Below the pieces are notes generated by a model that did not search any database, was not told where the DNA came from, and saw nothing but the letters and a program-made list of their open reading frames with translations. The position numbers and the translations under genes were made by a program. A stretch of DNA of 64,000 bases, taken from NCBI RefSeq assembly GCF_024343735.1, contig NZ_RJUE01000002.1, positions 275,215 to 339,214 of the forward strand, written 5' to 3'. Source of the stretch: Lacihabitans sp. CCS-44 (GTDB taxonomy: Bacteria; Bacteroidota; Bacteroidia; Cytophagales; Spirosomataceae). Shown one piece after another: positions 43,566 to 52,587 of the stretch (positions within the stretch are counted from its first letter, which is position 1; the number at the start of each line of letters is the position of its first letter).

Positions 43566-43943
43566 ATGAAAAAAGTAACAGGAATTGGTGGCGTTTTTTT
43601 CAAATGCAAAGACCCAAAAACAACTACAGAATGGTATCAAAAACATCTTGGACTCAACACCAATCCATATGGTGCCAGCTTTGATTGGTTTGAAGATTCA
43701 GATGGAATAAAAAAAGCTCAGACGCAATGGACTCCATTCAAGGAAACTTCAGAGTATTTTGAACCTTCAAAGAAAGACTTTATGATTAATTATCGAGTCG
43801 AAAATTTGGAGAGTTTGCTTGTTGAATTAAAAAAAGAAGGGGTAACTATTCTCGATAACTTGGAAACTTACGACTACGGAAAATTTGTCCATATTCTTGA
43901 TAATGAAGGGAATAAAATTGAACTATGGGAACCAATTGATTAA
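43566..43943 (+). CDS. VOC-family (glyoxalase-like) protein
   Basis: The 125-residue protein has the paired beta-alpha-beta layout of VOC proteins (GIGGVFFKCKDPKTTTEWYQ, then HLGLNTNPYG). The C-terminal end HILDNEGNKIELWEP carries the conserved Glu used for metal binding. Such proteins include glyoxalase I, dioxygenases and resistance proteins; the substrate is not evident. It ends facing the inositol oxygenase gene, and a shared terminator lies between. Confidence 0.85.
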   Translation: MKKVTGIGGVFFKCKDPKTTTEWYQKHLGLNTNPYGASFDWFEDSDGIKKAQTQWTPFKETSEYFEPSKKDFMINYRVENLESLLVELKKEGVTILDNLETYDYGKFVHILDNEGNKIELWEPID

Positions 43944-43990
43944 TCAAATGACAGCTTAATAATTAAATACTCATTAAGGCGTTTAGCAAC

Positions 43991-44020
43991 AAAAAAACCT
44001 CCCAAGACTCAGGAGGTTTT
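43991..44020. terminator. Bidirectional terminator between VOC and inositol oxygenase genes
   Basis: Stem AAACCTCC / GGAGGTTT is flanked by an A run on the left and T4 on the right. On the minus strand the A7 becomes a T7 tract, so it best serves the inositol oxygenase transcript, 7 bp past its stop. Confidence 0.85.
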
Positions 44021-44026
44021 CATATT

Positions 44027-44899
44027 TTAAAACTTCAATGTAGCTGGTAAATATTTGGCCACAAGATCCTCATAATAAGGCCTTAGCTCTTGCACATTAG
44101 GCGGATATGGTACTTTAGAGTACAAATCATAAGGATTAAATTTGTCCACCCATTTAAACATTTCGTGGTCGTGGGCATTCATTAGATGGTCATAAGCTCC
44201 CTCGCGGTGCTGCGAATAAAATGAGTGATAACGCAACATATACAGACCTTCTTCAGGCAAATAATCTTTCATTATTCTGTAAATATATTCGTCATGCCCC
44301 CACGACATCTGTACTTTGTCAAGGCCACAATTTGGTTCGTAAACACCATATTTGGTGTTATAACGAGGGTCTTTTGAATCTGGATTGGCCTCGAAAAACT
44401 CTGAATAAACTATTTTATCAGAGTGCTTGCAACCTGTGGGGAAGGTATCGCCAACCACAGCCCACTGCGGCTCACCGAACAAACAAAGAACTTTGCCCAA
44501 GTCGTGCATAAAACCTATTAACACAAACCAATCTGGGTGGCCGTCTTGACGAATAGCCTCCGATGTTTGCAGCAAATGTTGTAACTGATCCATGCTAGTA
44601 TCTGGATCTGAGTCATCTACGAGGGTATTCAGGAAGTCTAAAGCGTCCCAAACACTCATCTCTTTTTTATTAAATCTTAAGAAATTCTCTTGCTTGGCTT
44701 TGGCAAAATCGTAGGTTTGGAATGTATGATTTAATCTATAAAACTCTTTTACCGTGTCTTGTCTTGCCGAGTCTACGTAATTGCGATACTCCTCTTTTGA
44801 TTTCTCAAAAGGCTCTGGATAACGCTCTAGCACGTCATCTTCCCACTCTTCTATCGAAGCTAATGGGTTTAGTTCTTTTTCTGAAAAATTATTTTCCAT
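44027..44899 (-). CDS. myo-Inositol oxygenase (MIOX)
   Basis: The 290-residue protein matches MIOX along its length. Metal-ligand segments are LLQTSEAIRQDGHPDW, IGFMHDLGK (His-Asp), the TGCKHSDKIVYSEFF histidine, and MSWGHDEYI with a later RYHSFYSQHREGAY. It converts myo-inositol to D-glucuronate with oxygen and a di-iron centre. Glucuronate then joins the uronate route that includes UxuA. MIOX is mainly eukaryotic, but Bacteroidota have members. A consensus -7 box lies upstream. Confidence 0.93.
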   Translation of the reverse strand: MENNFSEKELNPLASIEEWEDDVLERYPEPFEKSKEEYRNYVDSARQDTVKEFYRLNHTFQTYDFAKAKQENFLRFNKKEMSVWDALDFLNTLVDDSDPDTSMDQLQHLLQTSEAIRQDGHPDWFVLIGFMHDLGKVLCLFGEPQWAVVGDTFPTGCKHSDKIVYSEFFEANPDSKDPRYNTKYGVYEPNCGLDKVQMSWGHDEYIYRIMKDYLPEEGLYMLRYHSFYSQHREGAYDHLMNAHDHEMFKWVDKFNPYDLYSKVPYPPNVQELRPYYEDLVAKYLPATLKF

Positions 44900-44924
44900 T
44901 ATATTTGAATGAATGATTTTGCTT

Positions 44925-44932
44925 CAAATATA
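44925..44932 (-). promoter_or_regulatory. TATATTTG -7 element of the inositol oxygenase gene
   Basis: On the minus strand TATATTTG fits TAnnTTTG exactly and lies 25 bp upstream of the start codon. No clear TTG is 19-20 bp further upstream. Confidence 0.5.
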
Positions 44933-45012
44933 CCGTTAATTTTAAAATTCAGGTAATTGCAGAACAGTTAAATTGTGTAATAAACCCATTTTTGTAAAAA
45001 AAATATTCAAAT

Positions 45013-46131
45013 ATGTCAAGATTAGTCGTATTGCTTTTATTGTTAGGGAGTTCTGTAGTTTTTGGCCAGAAACTTCCCGAGAAGAAAATGACCTTAGAAA
45101 ATATGCGTTTGGCGAATGATTATTTCATGAAAACTTGGCCAGATCCGTCTCAGAAAATAGTTTTGGATAAAGTAAGAACTTCAAATCTCTGGACAAGAGG
45201 AATTTATTACGAAGGCTTGATGGATTTTTATAGAATAGATGCGGATAAAAAATTTATAGATTATGCCGTTGCTTGGGGAAATGGCAACAAATGGGCGACG
45301 TGGTTTGGTGTAAACAGCCGTCATGCCGATAGCCACTGCTGCGGTATTACTTACATAGATTTGTACCAAATGGATACCACCCAAAAGCAGCGTTTGGCAG
45401 AGATAAAAGCATCGATAGACCTGATGCTAAAATCTGACAAAGTAGATGACTGGACATGGATTGATGCCTTGCAGATGGCTATGCCGGTTTTTGCCAAGTT
45501 GGGCGTAATGTACAAAGACGATAGGTATTTTGAAAAAATGCACGAGCTGTATTTGCATTCCAAAAACATTGAAGGTGGCGGACTATATAACGCCAAAGAC
45601 GGCCTTTGGTGGAGAGACAAGAGTTTTGTGCCGCCGTTTACAACCCCAAATGGTAAGCAGTGTTATTGGTCAAGAGGCAATGGCTGGGTGGTGGTAGCCA
45701 TGGTGAAAATGCTGGAGATATTACCCAAAAACTCCAAACACTACAAAGAGTATGAAGAAATGTATCTCACTATGATGAAATCCTTGCTTCCGCTCCAGAG
45801 AAAAGACGGTTTTTGGAATGTGTCATTGGCGGATTCAAACGATTTTGGTGGGCCTGAATTGTCTGGCACGGCACTATTTGCCTACGGCATGGCTTGGGGA
45901 ATAAACAATGGCTATTTGGCAAAGAAAAAGTACCTAAAACCTGCACTGAAAGCTTGGGACGTAATGAATAAAACTTGTCTTCACAATGATGGTATGCTCG
46001 GTTACGTACAATCTACTGGTAAAGAACCGAAAGACGGCCAACCGCTGGGCTTTGACAAAAGGGCCAATTTTGAAGACTATGGACTGGGTTGTTATCTTTT
46101 GGCGGGTACACAAGTGTATTTGTTGAAATAG
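45013..46131 (+). CDS. GH105-family unsaturated rhamnogalacturonyl hydrolase
   Basis: The 372-residue secreted protein has a signal peptide (to about FGQ, residue 19) and a compact GH105 barrel of standard length. Key segments are DKVRTSNLWTRGIYYEGLM, a DDWTWIDALQMAMPVF acidic motif, and CYWSRGNGWVVVAMVKMLE. It is the third GH105 enzyme in the window and the one closest in size to YteR. It shares the divergent gap with inositol oxygenase (113 bp). Confidence 0.9.
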   Translation: MSRLVVLLLLLGSSVVFGQKLPEKKMTLENMRLANDYFMKTWPDPSQKIVLDKVRTSNLWTRGIYYEGLMDFYRIDADKKFIDYAVAWGNGNKWATWFGVNSRHADSHCCGITYIDLYQMDTTQKQRLAEIKASIDLMLKSDKVDDWTWIDALQMAMPVFAKLGVMYKDDRYFEKMHELYLHSKNIEGGGLYNAKDGLWWRDKSFVPPFTTPNGKQCYWSRGNGWVVVAMVKMLEILPKNSKHYKEYEEMYLTMMKSLLPLQRKDGFWNVSLADSNDFGGPELSGTALFAYGMAWGINNGYLAKKKYLKPALKAWDVMNKTCLHNDGMLGYVQSTGKEPKDGQPLGFDKRANFEDYGLGCYLLAGTQVYLLK

Positions 46132-46145
46132 TATATTGGCTGCTT

Positions 46146-46203
46146 TGAGTTGTGAGTGATGAGTGGCGAGTTGTGAGTAGCGAGTGGTGAGTTGTGAGTG
46201 ATG
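46146..46203. repeat. Degenerate GAGTTGTGAGTG tandem repeat
   Basis: About five units of the form GAGT(T/G)G(T/C)GAGT follow one another in the gap after the GH105 gene. There is no coding signal. It is a low-complexity repeat of a kind seen between genes in Bacteroidota. Confidence 0.7.
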
Positions 46204-46295
46204 TTTGAGCTGCTTAAATCGTTTGCATAAAGCAGTTTGGTTTTTGAAGAAATAAGGTTTATGATAAGTGATTTTGAAGTTTTGGTTTTAGAACT

Positions 46296-46328
46296 CAAAA
46301 AAAGCCAACCCCTAGTCGAGATTGGCTC
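46296..46328 (-). terminator. Terminator of the PII gene
   Basis: On the minus strand arms AGCCAA and TTGGCT are followed by T7, 14 bp past the PII stop codon. Confidence 0.75.
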
Positions 46329-46341
46329 TTATTTCTTTGGT

Positions 46342-46683
46342 TTATTTTATGGCTCCACCACCTCGCTCTCGATTTCGGATTCTTACGGCATCATATACGT
46401 CATAAACAAATATTTTTCCGTCGCCTATGTTTCCTTCAGAGGCATTGTCTAGTATTACATCTATACATTTTTCGAGATTTTCGTCGCTCACTACGCAGAT
46501 TATCATTACTTTAGGTAGCAGTATCATAGGTTTTTCGGTACCTCTATAAATCTCCGAGTATCCCCTTTGAAGACCAGCACCTTTTACCGGCATTACAGTC
46601 ATGCAGGGTATATCTGCGGCTGTTAGGCCTTTTTGTATCGCTTCTAACTTTGAAGGTTTTACTATCGCTTCTACTTTTTTCAT
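46342..46683 (-). CDS. PII nitrogen-regulatory protein (GlnB/GlnK family)
   Basis: The 113-residue protein starts MKKVEAIVKPSKLEAIQKGL and carries the PII signature in the T-loop (GLQRGYSEIYRGTE) and the C-terminal GDGKIFVYDVYDAVRIRNRERG. PII proteins sense ATP/ADP and 2-oxoglutarate and block AmtB when nitrogen is ample. It follows the ammonium transporter gene by 93 bp on the same strand, the standard amt-glnK pairing. A terminator follows. Confidence 0.94.
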   Translation of the reverse strand: MKKVEAIVKPSKLEAIQKGLTAADIPCMTVMPVKGAGLQRGYSEIYRGTEKPMILLPKVMIICVVSDENLEKCIDVILDNASEGNIGDGKIFVYDVYDAVRIRNRERGGGAIK

Positions 46684-46776
46684 TTTTATTATTTTTTAAC
46701 CTAAGGTCGCTAAGACACAAAATAAGTTTCTTTTGTCTATAGCTATTTATAGTGGTTTCGTTATTAAAGAAGTGCT

Positions 46777-48030
46777 TTATTCAAAGGTCGTATAAGACTC
46801 AACACCAAATTCTACTGCATCTATACCTGCCAATTCTTCGTGATGCGATATTCTGATTCCCATGGTTTTTTTCATTACAAATATGATCAAAAATGTGGCA
46901 AAAAACGAAAATAAACTCAATACCACCACACCCAAGATTTGAACGCCCAGAAAATCAAATTTCCCAGAAGAAAAAAGCCCTTTTTCTTCTGCAAAAACAC
47001 CAACTGCAACTGTACCAAAGAAACCATTTACACCATGAACGGCTATGGCTCCTACGGGATCATCTATTTTTATTTTATCTATCAAAACAACACAAATATC
47101 GACAAATACACCTGCAAAAAAACCGATTATTATGGCTGAGTTTGCACTGACTATATTGCAGCCCGCAGTAACGGCCACCAAGCCGGCCAATACACCGTTG
47201 ATAACCATGGTAATGTCTATTTTTTTGTAACGAAGCATGGTGTAGGCCATGGTAGAAACACCACCAGCCGCCGATGCCAAGAAAGTATTGACGGCCACTT
47301 TGCCGATCATTTCCCATTTACCAACCGCTCCGAGGGTAGAGCCAGGGTTGAAACCAAACCAACCAAACCACAATAAAAATGCCCCAATCGACGCCAAGGT
47401 GAGGTTATGGCCAGGTATAGCATTGGCCGATCCATCGGCATTATATTTTCCTTGGCGAGGGCCGAGTAAAATGGCCGCTGCCAAAGCCGCAAAGCCACCC
47501 ACAGCATGAACAGCCGACGATCCGGCGAAGTCATTGAAGCCCATTTTGGCCAGCCAACCGTTGGGATTCCAGACCCAGTTGGCCGCTAAAGGATAAATTA
47601 TTACACAAAATATAAGTACAAAGACAGCATAAGCCCAAATCTTCATACGCTCAGCTATGGCTCCCGAAACGATAGAAATAGAAGCTATGGCAAAGCCGAG
47701 TTGGATAAACCAGAAAAGGCTATTTGAAATGGTAAGATTTAAACCCAAATCGCCAGATAAAATACCAGTACCAAAAGCAAACCACCCATTGGACGGGCCG
47801 TAGGCTACTGCAAATCCTATTGCATAAAATGCGAGGCCGCCAAACATGATGTCTATCATCACCTTGGCTATAATACTCATAGAGTTTTTGGATCGGATAA
47901 AGCCCGCTTCTAACAAAGCAAAGCCTCCTTCCATTTGAAAAATAAGAGCGGCACACAAAGCCACCCAAACGCTATCTATAGCGTGTGTAAGCTCCTTTTG
48001 GTTAGCAGCTAATTGTTGTATTTCGTCCAT
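46777..48030 (-). CDS. amt: Ammonium transporter (Amt family)
   Basis: The 417-residue protein has about eleven membrane helices and Amt hallmarks: ALLEAGFIRSKN, the pore segment DFAGSSAVHAVGGFAAL with the first conserved His, and VGAIAVHGVNGFFGT with the second. It conducts ammonium into the cell. The C-terminal tail (from GIRISHHEELAGID) is the PII-contact region and keeps the EHxE-like pattern. It is co-directional with the PII gene that follows. Confidence 0.95.
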   Translation of the reverse strand: MDEIQQLAANQKELTHAIDSVWVALCAALIFQMEGGFALLEAGFIRSKNSMSIIAKVMIDIMFGGLAFYAIGFAVAYGPSNGWFAFGTGILSGDLGLNLTISNSLFWFIQLGFAIASISIVSGAIAERMKIWAYAVFVLIFCVIIYPLAANWVWNPNGWLAKMGFNDFAGSSAVHAVGGFAALAAAILLGPRQGKYNADGSANAIPGHNLTLASIGAFLLWFGWFGFNPGSTLGAVGKWEMIGKVAVNTFLASAAGGVSTMAYTMLRYKKIDITMVINGVLAGLVAVTAGCNIVSANSAIIIGFFAGVFVDICVVLIDKIKIDDPVGAIAVHGVNGFFGTVAVGVFAEEKGLFSSGKFDFLGVQILGVVVLSLFSFFATFLIIFVMKKTMGIRISHHEELAGIDAVEFGVESYTTFE

Positions 48031-48096
48031 TTTTTTTGTTGTACTTGAAAAATATGCCTTTTGAGATATTTTTCAGTTTTTTTATTGAAATCAGTG

Positions 48097-48128
48097 CAAA
48101 ACTAAAGGTATATTTTTAATAAAAACAA
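48097..48128 (-). promoter_or_regulatory. Candidate promoter of the amt-PII operon
   Basis: On the minus strand TAGTTTTG lies at 48104-48097 with a TTG at 48128-48126, 21 bp upstream. This is close to the TTG-N19-TAnnTTTG form. It sits 66 bp before the amt start codon. Confidence 0.45.
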
Positions 48129-48399
48129 AAATATTGATAAAAATAATAAAATTTTATATGTAATGATTAATGCATTTTTAAAGAATAATATTTTGGAAAA
48201 AATGTAATCATAAAAATTATAACTATGAAATGTCTATAAAATTGGAATATAGTTTGCTCTTGGTATGTATTTGAAAATAAGCCTGTCGTGGAAAATATGT
48301 TAAATTTTGAACATGGCGATTTGACTGGTTTTTTATAAAAATTCTTGGTTTTGTGCAATATTTTATAAAATGAAATAGTGACGATTGCTTCATAGGAAA

Positions 48400-48520
48400 T
48401 AATCAAAACTTAGCTTCTTTGTGAGAAAACAGGAACATTTCGAATGGTCTCCATTAATCCCAGATAACCAGCTCTAGAATAATCAAAACTTAGCGTCTCT
48501 GTGTCTTTGCGAGAAAAATT
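48400..48520. repeat. Paired AATCAAAACTTAGC repeat in the 48031-48572 gap
   Basis: AATAATCAAAACTTAGC followed by a GAGAAAA end occurs at about 48399-48429 and again at about 48479-48517. The second copy is expanded by CTCTGTGTCTTTGC. It belongs with the TTAGCGTC/TTTGCG intergenic repeats. No gene is supported in the rest of the 542-bp gap, apart from the amt promoter. Confidence 0.6.
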
Positions 48521-48572
48521 AAACTTATAAAAAATATTTTCTTTAACTTTGAAAAAACGACCTTAATCAACA

Positions 48573-50078
48573 ATGAAATTCAATTTATTCAGTAAAATCC
48601 TTTTTGTATTTTCCTTTATTTTATGTTCAAACGAAGCTTTTTCGAAAAATCCAAACTCGGTGGTAGCTCACAGAGGAGCATGGAAAAGTCAAAGTCATCC
48701 TGAAAACTCCATTGCCTCGCTCAAATATGCCATAAAACTTAAATGTATCGGCTCTGAGTTTGATGTACACATGACTTCTGATAATGTATTGGTAATAAAT
48801 CACGACCCAACCTTTAATGGCTTGACTATAGAAAAAGTCACTTATAAAGAGCTATTGGCTTTTAAACTAAGCAATGGTGAGAAAATACCCACGCTTAAGG
48901 AGTATTTTTTGGCTGGTAAAAACCCCTACACCAGATTGGTTTGCGAAATAAAACCGGCCTCTACGGTGGAAAGAGGACGAATTGTTGCCCAAAAGGTTGT
49001 GGAATTGGTACAATCTCTGAAAATGGATAAGTATGTGGATTATATAAGCTTTGATTACGAAATGTTGTTGAAAATCAGAAGTTTAGATACCAAAGCTCAT
49101 TTGCAATATTTGAATGGCACAAAGTCGCCAGCTGAACTTAAGGCTGATAAAATAAACGGAGCAGATTATCATTTTTCGGTATTTAAAAGAAACCCTGACT
49201 GGATTTCGGACTCAAAAAAATTGGGTTTAAGCCTAAATGCGTGGACCGTAAATGATGCCAAAGACTTAGACTGGTTGATAGCCAATGATTTTGATTTTAT
49301 AACTACAAACGAACCTGAACTGGCCTTTGAAAGAATTAAAAATGCTCCGATTCAGAAAGACTGGAAATTGGTGTGGTCTGATGAATTTAACTACAAAGGT
49401 CTGCCTGATGATAAGAAATGGGGTTATGATATCGGTGGAAGCGGTTGGGGAAATAACGAACTGCAGTTTTATACTGAAAAAGATACAGCAACGGCCTTTG
49501 TAGGCAATGGTATTTTAACGATTTCGGCTAACAGAACAGCAAAGGAGAACCGAGAATATACATCGGCTAGATTGGTAACTAAAACCAAAGGTGACTGGCT
49601 CAATGGCAAAATAGAAGTGCGGGCAAAATTGCCAAAAGGTAAAGGTACTTGGCCGGCGATTTGGATGTTGCCAACGGATTGGGCTTATGGGGGTTGGCCA
49701 GAAAGTGGTGAAATAGACATTATGGAACATGTTGGCTATGAGCCTGATACGGTTTATGGTACAGTACACACCAAAGCGTTCAATCATTCTATAGGAACGC
49801 ACAAAACTGGGTCGTTTTTTATGCCGACACCATACACCGAATTTCACGATTACGGTATAGAATGGGATCAAGAAAAGATAGATTTTCTGTATGACGGCAA
49901 AAAGTATTTCAGCTTTAAAAACACCAAAAAGAACTTTCAAGAATGGCCTTACGACAAGCGTTTTCATTTGATTTTGAACGTAGCAGTTGGAGGGAACTGG
50001 GGAGGAAAATATGGTGTAGCCACCGAAGTTTTTCCCGCCAAGATGGAAGTAGATTATGTAAGGGTATTTCAAAAATAA
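48573..50078 (+). CDS. Secreted fusion: glycerophosphodiester phosphodiesterase + GH16 glucanase
   Basis: The 501-residue protein has a signal peptide (about residues 1-24). A GDPD domain at about 28-255 shows VAHRGAWK with the HR pair, PENS, SEFD and the NHDPTF His-Asp. A GH16 domain at about 265-501 (LVWSDEFNYKGLPDDKKWGY) has the catalytic ESGEIDIMEH with E380, D382 and E385. GH16 enzymes cut beta-1,3 or beta-1,3/1,4 glucans and related polymers; GDPD enzymes cleave glycerophosphodiesters. The linker is short and the frame unbroken, so the fusion looks genuine. RidA follows 9 bp downstream. Confidence 0.92.
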   Translation: MKFNLFSKILFVFSFILCSNEAFSKNPNSVVAHRGAWKSQSHPENSIASLKYAIKLKCIGSEFDVHMTSDNVLVINHDPTFNGLTIEKVTYKELLAFKLSNGEKIPTLKEYFLAGKNPYTRLVCEIKPASTVERGRIVAQKVVELVQSLKMDKYVDYISFDYEMLLKIRSLDTKAHLQYLNGTKSPAELKADKINGADYHFSVFKRNPDWISDSKKLGLSLNAWTVNDAKDLDWLIANDFDFITTNEPELAFERIKNAPIQKDWKLVWSDEFNYKGLPDDKKWGYDIGGSGWGNNELQFYTEKDTATAFVGNGILTISANRTAKENREYTSARLVTKTKGDWLNGKIEVRAKLPKGKGTWPAIWMLPTDWAYGGWPESGEIDIMEHVGYEPDTVYGTVHTKAFNHSIGTHKTGSFFMPTPYTEFHDYGIEWDQEKIDFLYDGKKYFSFKNTKKNFQEWPYDKRFHLILNVAVGGNWGGKYGVATEVFPAKMEVDYVRVFQK

Positions 50079-50087
50079 GAATAGTAC

Positions 50088-50606
50088 ATGAAAGCTAAAG
50101 TATTGTTATTGAGTATATTGTGTTTGTGTTTTCAAGTGTCTTTTTCTCAGAAAATAGAAAAACGACTAACGGAATTAAACATCGTTTTACCTAAAGTTCA
50201 GCCCCCGATAGCGTCTTATGTAAACGCCGTTAGAACAGGCAATTTGATATTTCTTTCAGGCAAAGGCCCAACAGGAACAGATGGTAAATTTATCACTGGT
50301 AAAGTAGGCGTAGACATGACTTTAGAGGAAGGCAAAGCCGCCGCCAGAAATACTGGCCTCAATCTTTTGGCAGCACTGAAGGCCGAAATTGGTGACTTAG
50401 ACAAAGTAAAACGCATTGTAAAAGTGCTCGGAATGGTCAATTGCCCACCGGACTTCACCCAACAGCCTCAAGTCATCAACGGTTTCTCAGACCTCATGGT
50501 AGAAGTTTTCGGAGATAAAGGCAGACACGCACGTAGTGCGGTAGGAGTGGGTTCGCTTCCTTCCAATATTCCGGTAGAGATAGAGATGATTGTGGAGGTG
50601 GAGTGA
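50088..50606 (+). CDS. Exported RidA-family protein
   Basis: The 172-residue protein adds a clear signal peptide (MKAKVLLLSILCLCFQVSFSQ) to a RidA/YjgF domain (SYVNAVRTGNLIFLSGKGP, then KVLGMVNCPPDF and HARSAVGVGSLPSNIPVEIE). The conserved Arg near the end, which binds carboxylates in active RidA enzymes, is present. Cytosolic RidA hydrolyses reactive enamines and imines; the role of exported forms is unknown. It starts 9 bp after the GDPD-GH16 gene, so the two are probably co-transcribed. Confidence 0.88.
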   Translation: MKAKVLLLSILCLCFQVSFSQKIEKRLTELNIVLPKVQPPIASYVNAVRTGNLIFLSGKGPTGTDGKFITGKVGVDMTLEEGKAAARNTGLNLLAALKAEIGDLDKVKRIVKVLGMVNCPPDFTQQPQVINGFSDLMVEVFGDKGRHARSAVGVGSLPSNIPVEIEMIVEVE

Positions 50607-50746
50607 TTTGCGATAGATTCGATTTTGGATTTTAGCAATCTGGAAGTGTCTCGCCGTTGATTTATCTGATTTTCTCTTAGTTTTACTTGTGTTTTGTCAT
50701 GAGTTTTAACATGCCCTTGTAATTTTATTTAATATAAACTACTACC

Positions 50747-51289
50747 ATGAAAACTATATCAGATTTTTTTGTTCGAATAGCCAGTTTGAAAACGCTTTTA
50801 CTTTTTTTTGGACTTTACGTTAGTTTCAACGCCTATTTTTTACCCAAAGGATTTAAAGACAAAGTACCTATTGAAGACAAAAATTTGCCAATTTTGGATT
50901 TGCAGTTTGGGTATAATCCTGGGCGAGTAAAGGAGATTGTGGCGATGTATCATGGCGAAGCCAAAGATGCGTATATCATTAATTCTACAGTAGTTGATGG
51001 CATATATCCTGTGGTGTATATGTTCTTTTTTGCTATAATTCTGAGTTTGGTTTTTTATAAATGGAAAATTAAACCGTGGTTTAAGTTTATTAATTTGTTT
51101 CCTTTTGTTTTAGTGATTCTGGATTATCTTGAAAACTATCACATTGTACAAATGCTAAAGACATTTCCTGAAAACATAGACGATTTGGCAGTGAATTGTT
51201 CGGCTATTACGCTTTTGAAATGGGCATTTGCTGGTATTGCTTTATTGATGATTTTGGGCGGATTGGTGCAAAACTTGACAAAGAAATGA
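50747..51289 (+). CDS. Integral membrane protein of unknown function
   Basis: The 180-residue protein has four likely membrane helices (about 12-32, 83-105, 112-130 and 152-174) and an extracytoplasmic loop after the first helix (FGYNPGRVKEIVAMYHGEAK). No named family was recognised with confidence. Its stop overlaps the start of the following alpha/beta hydrolase gene (ATGA), so the two are translated together. Confidence 0.7.
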   Translation: MKTISDFFVRIASLKTLLLFFGLYVSFNAYFLPKGFKDKVPIEDKNLPILDLQFGYNPGRVKEIVAMYHGEAKDAYIINSTVVDGIYPVVYMFFFAIILSLVFYKWKIKPWFKFINLFPFVLVILDYLENYHIVQMLKTFPENIDDLAVNCSAITLLKWAFAGIALLMILGGLVQNLTKK

Positions 51290-52239
51290 GCAAATCAACT
51301 AAGAAAAAATACAAGATGGCCGTAAATCTGTCAAAAAATATCACCCTAAAGAAGATCCTAATAATAGTTGTTGGGCTTGTGTTTATAGCCTATTTGTATC
51401 CCATTGAGCAATTTACTTTTGACGAACGCTACCCAACAGACGATGTCGTGAGTGAATCTTTGCGGTTATTTAGAGAAGAGCCCACGAAAACTTTGAAAAC
51501 GAATGGTAAAGATTGGACGTACTATCAGGCTGGCGATGGCGACACTACCATCTTGTTTTTGCATGGCATGGGCGGGTCTTACGACATTTGGTGGCAACAA
51601 ATCAATTATTTCAGAAGTAAATATAAAGTCATAAGTGTGACTTATCCATCCGTAAAAACGCTTAAGGAACTTTCCGATGGCCTCATTGCGATTTTGGAAA
51701 AGGAAAAAATAGATAAAGTAATTGTGGTGGGCAGTTCTTTAGGTGGCTATTTGGCACAATATTTTGCTGTAAATCACCCTGGGAAGGTGATGAAAGTATC
51801 GCTTGGGAATACGTTTGCCCAAAACACAGAAAACAAGGTAAAAAACGAGACTTTGGTAAAAGTAATGCAATGGTTGCCAGAGTGGTTAGTGATAAAAACC
51901 ATCAGAGGCAAGTACAACAAAGAGGTTATTCCAGCTGCCAATAACCATCCTGTAACCGACGCTTTCCTGAACGAATTGCTTGGCACAGAAGTAACCAGAG
52001 AGATTTTTACTAACCGGTATTATTGTGTGGTAGATACTTTTACGGCCAAAATTGATTCCAATATCCCACTTCAAATCATCGAAACCAGCAACGACCCCCT
52101 GGTCAGTAAAAATCTTAGAGAAGCCCTAAAAGCCAATTATCCACAAGCCAAAGTAGTAAACTTGGGCAATATAGGGCATTTCGGATACCTAAATGAGCCT
52201 GTAAAGTATAATGCTGTTTTGGATGAGTTTGTGAGGTGA
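51286..52239 (+). CDS. Membrane-anchored alpha/beta hydrolase
   Basis: From ATG 51286 the 317-residue protein has an N-terminal membrane helix (about residues 22-40: LKKILIIVVGLVFIAYLYP). Its alpha/beta hydrolase domain shows FLHGMGGSYDIWW (oxyanion), VVGSSLGGYLAQYF (nucleophile Ser) and a C-terminal GNIGHFGYLNEP (catalytic His). The longer start at 51196 lies inside the upstream gene and is unlikely. Substrate unknown. Confidence 0.82.
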   Translation: MSKSTKKKYKMAVNLSKNITLKKILIIVVGLVFIAYLYPIEQFTFDERYPTDDVVSESLRLFREEPTKTLKTNGKDWTYYQAGDGDTTILFLHGMGGSYDIWWQQINYFRSKYKVISVTYPSVKTLKELSDGLIAILEKEKIDKVIVVGSSLGGYLAQYFAVNHPGKVMKVSLGNTFAQNTENKVKNETLVKVMQWLPEWLVIKTIRGKYNKEVIPAANNHPVTDAFLNELLGTEVTREIFTNRYYCVVDTFTAKIDSNIPLQIIETSNDPLVSKNLREALKANYPQAKVVNLGNIGHFGYLNEPVKYNAVLDEFVR

Positions 52240-52587
52240 GTTTTAGTAGGCCAATATTGATGATTTTTTTGAAAAGCCAATCGTATACCCATTTTTCACT
52301 TTAAGTAAATCGTGAAATTTCTTTGTGTTTTTTGTGAAAGAACTATTTCTTGAATGAAGCAAATGATAACTGAAATTCGGAAAATTGTGTTCTAATAGAA
52401 AGAGCCATTCTAATCAAAGTATTTAAATTCAAAACAAAGTTCAATCCTCAAAGTGAATCAGTTTAGTTGTTCTTTTATTTACTTTTTATTTTAAAAGTAA
52501 AATTACATACCTGTTGCAAACTAATTATAGAAAAACATCAAGGATCGAGAATAATTCATAGAGACGATTTAAAATTAATTGGGTGTT
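52240..52587. other. Gap without a recognised feature
   Basis: AT-rich sequence between convergent genes. I see no gene, clear hairpin terminator or repeat that I can support. Confidence 0.5.
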
